A stretch of 46,173 bases of DNA from Planctomycetota bacterium (GTDB lineage Bacteria > Planctomycetota > Phycisphaerae > WQYP01): the NCBI GenBank assembly GCA_021798635.1, contig JAJZGH010000003.1:1-46173 (forward strand). The letters run 5' to 3'. Shown piece by piece: positions 41,929-46,173 of this stretch. Each line of letters starts with the position of its first letter. Within the stretch, counting starts at the first letter, position 1. The translations under genes were made by a program, and so were the position numbers. The notes below the pieces were generated by a model, which had not been told where the DNA came from, searched no databases, and saw nothing but the letters and a program-made list of their open reading frames with translations.

Positions 41929-42356
41929 CGATTCTCCAAAAACGCGCCGCAGCAGACAGTAAGCCCAAATGATAACCGGTAACTGCGGCAACTACGTCCC
42001 GGCCATTGCTGGGACCGGCTCGTTGGAGCATTATGAACTCTCTAAACGCAAAAAGCCATGGCAACCCCTGATCAGCGCAGGCCAGCGGAAAGACATGCGG
42101 ATCAAAGAGACACAGGTAAGGTCGCGGACGGCCAAAGCCGCCTGTGTTTCGCGGGGCGCACGCATATTCCTTGACTGCGAACGTGCCGGCACTATGATTG
42201 GTATTAGCTGCGGGCAAAGTATTGGAAATGGTGACAGGTGTGCTATGACACAACGCGGCGATGCACTCATTCATGTTCACAACGCCCTGTATGAGGTTGT
42301 CTGGCAGAACTAGCTGGTTAAGCGGATGACCCGCACTTTATAAGCGAAATACGTCA
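41929..42356. other. Divergent control region between the importer and ackA-xfp
   Basis: No gene is clearly supported. It contains the ackA promoter (42171-42198) and a possible 22-codon leader frame (42245-42313, ATG with AGGTG upstream, ending EVVWQN), of low confidence. A second TATAAG at 42339-42344 lies 12 bases before the ackA ATG. I compared the importer leader with common riboswitch cores and saw no match. Confidence 0.45.
42171..42198 (+). promoter_or_regulatory. Promoter of ackA-xfp
   Basis: TTGACT at 42171-42176, 16-bp spacer, TATGAT at 42193-42198, both 5/6 to consensus. It gives a leader of about 150 nt. Confidence 0.6.
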
Positions 42357-43613
42357 ATGCCACAGCATCCTGAAAAAGTTTCCGGAAAAAGTGCCGCACG
42401 GGCCACGCACGCGGTGATAAAAGCTCATCAACCGCCCCTGATTTTGACTGTCAACGCGGGGTCTTCCAGCATCAAGTTTGCGATGTTTGAAAAGGGTAGG
42501 GAACTGCGACGCACGATGCGCGGAAACATTGATCGTATTGGCGGACGGGGCACACGGTTTACAACCCATGATTCACAGGGTCGGCAGCAGATCAGCCGCG
42601 ATATCGATACTGCAGATCATGGCTCTGCGGCGGAATTTCTGCTGAATTTTATCGGTGAACAAAAAGAATTTTCCGCGGTGCGGGCAATCGGGCACCGCGT
42701 GGTGCATGGCATGAGCTATTCGAAACCGGAGCGCATCACTGCCGCGCTCTTGGCCGAACTACGGCGCATTGCCGTGTATGATCCCGATCATTTGCCGGGT
42801 GAAATTCAACTTATCCGGAACTTCCGCCAAAAGCATCCGAAACTTCCCCAGGTTGCCTGCTTTGACACGGCGTTTCACCGCAACATGCCGATGATCGCGC
42901 AAGTGTTACCCATCCCCCGGCGTTATGCGCATGAGGGCTTGCGCCGCTATGGTTTTCATGGATTATCTTATGCGTTTCTGATGGAAGAACTGGTGCGACT
43001 GGGAGACCGGGCCGCTGAAAAAGGCCGCGTGATTCTTGCGCACTTGGGAAATGGTGCCAGTTTGGCGGCCGTGCGCGACGGGAAAAGCCTCGACACCAGC
43101 ATGGGCTTTACGCCCGCCGCCGGATTGATGATGAGTACCCGCTGCGGAGATTTAGACCCGGGAGTTTTCAGTTACCTGTCGCGCACGCAGGGCATGACGG
43201 CAGGCCAATTTCAGAATATGGTGAATCATCAATCCGGACTGCTGGGCGTTTCATCCGTAACCTCTGATGTGCGTGATCTGCTGGCGAGACAAGCGACCGA
43301 CAAACATTGCGCCCTGGCCGTTGAAATGTTCTGCTATCAAGTCCGAAAGTGGATTGGTTCTTTTGCGGCGGCATTAGGCGGCGTGGATACAATGGTGTTT
43401 GCCGGCGGCATTGGCGAAAACGCACCGGTGATCCGCCGAAGCATCTGCCGCGACCTGGCATTCCTGGGTATCCGGCTAAACTCTGCCGCCAACGCCCGAA
43501 ACGCCCCACTGATCTCAGTGCCGGGGGCGGCGGTTACCGTACGCGTCATACATACCGACGAAGAACTGATGATCGCCCGGTCGGTTGTCCGTGCTCTATT
43601 TTGCTTAAAATAA
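42357..43613 (+). CDS. ackA: Acetate kinase
   Basis: 418 residues with a short extra N-terminus. Family motifs: LTVNAGSSSIKFAMF, HRVVHG, CFDTAFHRNMP, RRYGFHGLSYAF, LGNGASLAAV, MGFTPAAGLMMSTRCGDLDPG and FAGGIGENAPVIR. It interconverts acetyl-phosphate and ADP with acetate and ATP. It is followed after 20 bp by phosphoketolase, whose product is acetyl-phosphate, so this is the ATP-yielding step of that pathway. No clear ribosome binding site precedes the ATG at 42357. Confidence 0.95.
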   Translation: MPQHPEKVSGKSAARATHAVIKAHQPPLILTVNAGSSSIKFAMFEKGRELRRTMRGNIDRIGGRGTRFTTHDSQGRQQISRDIDTADHGSAAEFLLNFIGEQKEFSAVRAIGHRVVHGMSYSKPERITAALLAELRRIAVYDPDHLPGEIQLIRNFRQKHPKLPQVACFDTAFHRNMPMIAQVLPIPRRYAHEGLRRYGFHGLSYAFLMEELVRLGDRAAEKGRVILAHLGNGASLAAVRDGKSLDTSMGFTPAAGLMMSTRCGDLDPGVFSYLSRTQGMTAGQFQNMVNHQSGLLGVSSVTSDVRDLLARQATDKHCALAVEMFCYQVRKWIGSFAAALGGVDTMVFAGGIGENAPVIRRSICRDLAFLGIRLNSAANARNAPLISVPGAAVTVRVIHTDEELMIARSVVRALFCLK

Positions 43614-43633
43614 AAATGAAAGGAAGGTAACGT

Positions 43634-46003
43634 ATGGCCACGACAACACTGACGAAGGAAATGCTCGCCAAACTCGATGCCTACTGGCGGGCGGGCAATT
43701 ATCTCTCGGTGGGACAGATTTATCTTTATGATAATGCGTTGTTAAAGAAGCCGTTGAAACTCGAACACGTTAAACCGATGTTGCTGGGCCATTGGGGCAC
43801 CACGCCCGGACAGAACTTTATTTACACGCACTTGAACCGGGTGATCAACAAATACGATCTGGACATGATCTATCTTTCCGGCCCGGGCCACGGCGGCCCG
43901 GCGGTCGTGGGAAATGTATATCTGGAAGGGACTTACAGCGAGATCTACCCAAATATCAGTCAGGATGAGACGGGGATGAAAAAACTTTTCAAGCAGTTTT
44001 CATTCCCCGGTGGAATTCCCAGCCACGCGGCACCCGAAACGCCGGGATCCATCCATGAGGGCGGCGAATTGGGCTATAGCATCAGCCATGCCTTTGGCGC
44101 GGTGTTTGATAATCCGGATCTGATTGCCGCGTGTGTGGTGGGTGACGGCGAAGCGGAAACCGGTCCTTTGGCGACAAGCTGGCATTCCAATAAATTTCTC
44201 AATGCCAGGACCGATGGAGCCGTGTTGCCGATTCTGCATCTGAATGGGTACAAGATTTCCAACCCCACGGTATTGGCCCGCATTGAACCCGATGAATTGG
44301 AACAATTATTGCGCGGTTACGGATGGGATCCGCGTTTTGTTGAAGGGCATGAGCCGGCGCTTATGCACGAAGCGATGGCGACGGCGCTTGATGCGGCAAT
44401 AGAACGCATCTGTCAAATTCAGCAGGAAGCCCGCACGCAGGACAATACGATGCGCCCGCGCTGGCCGATGATTGTTCTGCGGTCTCCCAAAGGCTGGACC
44501 GGGCCGCGCGTCATTGACGGCGTGCCGGTAGAAGGGACGTTCCGCGCGCATCAGGTGCCGTTGTCTGATCCGGCCAAAAATCCCGAACATCTCAAGATGC
44601 TTGAAGCGTGGATGAAAAGCTACCATCCGGAAGAACTTTTTGATGATCAAGGCCGCCTCAAGCCGGAAATAGCGGATCTGGCACCCAAGGGACAGCGGCG
44701 TATGGGAGCGAACCGTCATGCCAATGGCGGCAAGCTGCTGCGGGACTTGCGGATGCCGGACTTCCGCGACTATGCGGTGGCCGTAAGGCAACCCGGCATC
44801 ATGGGCATTGGGGACACGCATGTATTAGGGCCTTTTCTGCGTGATGTAGCAAAACTTAATGGCAGGCCGCGAAATTTTCGACTCTTTGGCCCGGATGAAA
44901 CGCTTTCCAATGGATTGGGAGCGGTTTTTGATCTTACCAACCGGCAATGGGATGCGCGCACCGTGCCCAATGACGAATTTCTGGCAATATCCGGTGGCGT
45001 ACTGGATTCCATGCTCAGCGAGCATCAATGTGAAGGTTGGCTGGAGGGGTATCTGCTGACCGGACGGCACGGTGTGTTTAATTGCTATGAAGCATTTATT
45101 CATATTGTTGACTCCATGTTTAATCAACATGCCAAGTGGCTGGAGGTCACAAACAAACTGCCATGGAGGGCGGATATTGCGTCCTTGAATTATCTATTGT
45201 CATCCCATGTCTGGCGGCAGGATCATAACGGCTTTACGCATCAGGATCCGGGGTTTCTGGATGTGGTGGTGAATAAAAGCCCTGATGTGGTGCGGGTGTA
45301 TCTGCCGCCGGATGCCAATTGCCTGCTTTCCGTCATGGACCACTGCCTGCGCAGCAAACAGTACGTGAATGTGATCGTCGCAGGAAAACATCCGGCACCG
45401 CAATGGTTGCCCATGGAAGACGCAGCGATTCATTGCGAAGAAGGAATTGGTATCTGGAAATGGGCGGGCAATGACGACGGCGTTGATCCTGACGTGGTTA
45501 TGGCCTGCGCCGGTGATGTGCCGACATTGGAAATACTGGCTGCGGTTTCCATTCTGCGGCATGGGTTGCCGGAACTGAAAATCCGGGTTGTTAATGTGGT
45601 GGACCTCATGAAACTTCAGCCAGAGAGTGAACACCCCCATGGTTTAAGCGATTTGGATTTTGATTCTCTATTCACAAAGGATAAGCCGGTGATATTCGCA
45701 TTCCACGCCTATCCCTGGTTGATTCATCGCCTGACGTACCGCCGCAACAACCATCGCAACATTCACGTTCGCGGCTATAAGGAGCAAGGCACTATCACCA
45801 CGCCGTTTGATATGACGGTGCTCAATGATATGGACCGCTTTCATCTGGTGCAGGATGTGGTTGATCGCGTGCCAAAAGCAGGCACACGTGCGGGCTATCT
45901 TAAACAAATGGTGCGTGATAAGCTCATCGAACACAAGCGGTATATTCAACAGCATGGCCAGGACCTGCCTGAAATTCGCAACTGGAAGTGGAGCAGCGAC
46001 TAA
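43634..46003 (+). CDS. xfp: Xylulose-5-phosphate / fructose-6-phosphate phosphoketolase
   Basis: 789 residues, the family norm. Thiamine-diphosphate enzyme splitting xylulose-5-phosphate (or fructose-6-phosphate) with phosphate into acetyl-phosphate and glyceraldehyde-3-phosphate (or erythrose-4-phosphate). Motifs: [81 protein letters not shown] and ENDE-equivalent segments, with the conserved [22 protein letters not shown] ending. AGGAAGG precedes the ATG. Xfp against Xpk specificity cannot be fixed from sequence. Confidence 0.96.
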   Translation: MATTTLTKEMLAKLDAYWRAGNYLSVGQIYLYDNALLKKPLKLEHVKPMLLGHWGTTPGQNFIYTHLNRVINKYDLDMIYLSGPGHGGPAVVGNVYLEGTYSEIYPNISQDETGMKKLFKQFSFPGGIPSHAAPETPGSIHEGGELGYSISHAFGAVFDNPDLIAACVVGDGEAETGPLATSWHSNKFLNARTDGAVLPILHLNGYKISNPTVLARIEPDELEQLLRGYGWDPRFVEGHEPALMHEAMATALDAAIERICQIQQEARTQDNTMRPRWPMIVLRSPKGWTGPRVIDGVPVEGTFRAHQVPLSDPAKNPEHLKMLEAWMKSYHPEELFDDQGRLKPEIADLAPKGQRRMGANRHANGGKLLRDLRMPDFRDYAVAVRQPGIMGIGDTHVLGPFLRDVAKLNGRPRNFRLFGPDETLSNGLGAVFDLTNRQWDARTVPNDEFLAISGGVLDSMLSEHQCEGWLEGYLLTGRHGVFNCYEAFIHIVDSMFNQHAKWLEVTNKLPWRADIASLNYLLSSHVWRQDHNGFTHQDPGFLDVVVNKSPDVVRVYLPPDANCLLSVMDHCLRSKQYVNVIVAGKHPAPQWLPMEDAAIHCEEGIGIWKWAGNDDGVDPDVVMACAGDVPTLEILAAVSILRHGLPELKIRVVNVVDLMKLQPESEHPHGLSDLDFDSLFTKDKPVIFAFHAYPWLIHRLTYRRNNHRNIHVRGYKEQGTITTPFDMTVLNDMDRFHLVQDVVDRVPKAGTRAGYLKQMVRDKLIEHKRYIQQHGQDLPEIRNWKWSSD

Positions 46004-46050
46004 GAGGGTTTGACCGGCGGTTCGAGGAGTTTGGCGTTTTGTGCTCGGAG

Positions 46051-46064
46051 CCTGTCCGAGTAAT
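46051..46064 (+). repeat. CCTGTCCGAGTAAT element copy
   Basis: Identical over 14 bp to the left arm of the inverted repeat at 4357; TTGGCG followed by T-rich sequence also lies upstream of both. The remaining 109 bases to the window end hold no supported gene. Confidence 0.5.
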
Positions 46065-46173
46065 GGCCGGGATTGCGATGGGTCTGAAATGTCCCGTATG
46101 CGCGGCGGAGGATCGAGCCGACTCTTAATAATGAGTCTGCGAGATCCGACAACAAAGCAGGCGGGGCATTTCA

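Noticed and set aside
42245..42313. 22-codon leader frame upstream of ackA
   Set aside because: A weak AGGTG precedes it, but composition and length give no support for translation; mentioned only in the control-region entry.
46078..46128. Mini frame beginning MGLKCPVCAAED near the window end
   Set aside because: A CxxC start is suggestive of a zinc ribbon, but it stops after 16 codons and has no ribosome binding site.

Overview
The window reads as a chromosomal segment of a Gram-negative-type bacterium, most likely a planctomycete (Phycisphaerae-like). The reasons are an oversized SecA (1236 residues), a CysN-CysC fusion with a divergent kinase half, a PEP-CTERM protein, two families of outer-membrane porin, a secreted toroid-repeat protein, and single-copy housekeeping genes packed between repeat-rich spacers. 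The taxonomic call is inference from gene content; no rRNA is present. There is no CRISPR array, prophage or intact insertion sequence.

Layout. 1-2242: end of cysD and the cysNC fusion (sulfate activation). 2243-4264: Ppx/GppA-HD phosphatase. 4265-4986: heptamer repeats, an inverted repeat and the remains of a trypsin-like protease gene. 4987-10054: secA-der, running into a convergent Xer-type recombinase (10058-11029). 11435-16428: a regulatory island made of an OprB porin, a BlaI-type repressor, an M56 (BlaR1-like) membrane protease fused to an alpha/alpha-toroid domain, and a secreted stand-alone copy of that toroid. 16483-20519: inositol-phosphate synthase, a DUF433 protein, ribF-nrnA and a ComEA-like protein. 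20600-26322: a GH10-like pseudoenzyme, a response regulator, an unlisted 44-residue basic protein, tsaD with a receiver-like protein, a membrane protein and an SGNH esterase. 26780-31767: clpC, an anti-sigma/ECF sigma pair and a PEP-CTERM protein. 32008-32090: tRNA-Leu(CAG). 32339-35407: asnB and RNase D. 35689-37203: OprP-like porin. 37193-41928: a four-gene BMP-family nucleoside ABC importer. 42357-46003: acetate kinase and phosphoketolase, divergent from the importer.

How genes work together. The strongest candidate for an undescribed system is 11435-16428. The porin gene and the blaI gene have the same promoter architecture (TTGACA, 17 bp, TAACCTAA), each with ACCTA/TAGGT inverted half-sites. 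This predicts that BlaI represses both and that the M56 protease, with the toroid as its presumed sensor, relieves repression. The importer plus phosphoketolase/acetate kinase could form a nucleoside-pentose catabolic module yielding acetyl-phosphate and ATP.

Four genes (ppx, the DUF433 gene, ribF, rnd) have promoter-like sequences placed so that transcription would begin at or beside the ATG, suggesting leaderless translation. Spacers carry at least four families of short repeats: heptamer arrays, CCGGAAAATTGCCACG elements, the CCGGTGGTTG hairpin and CCTGTCCGAGTAAT elements.
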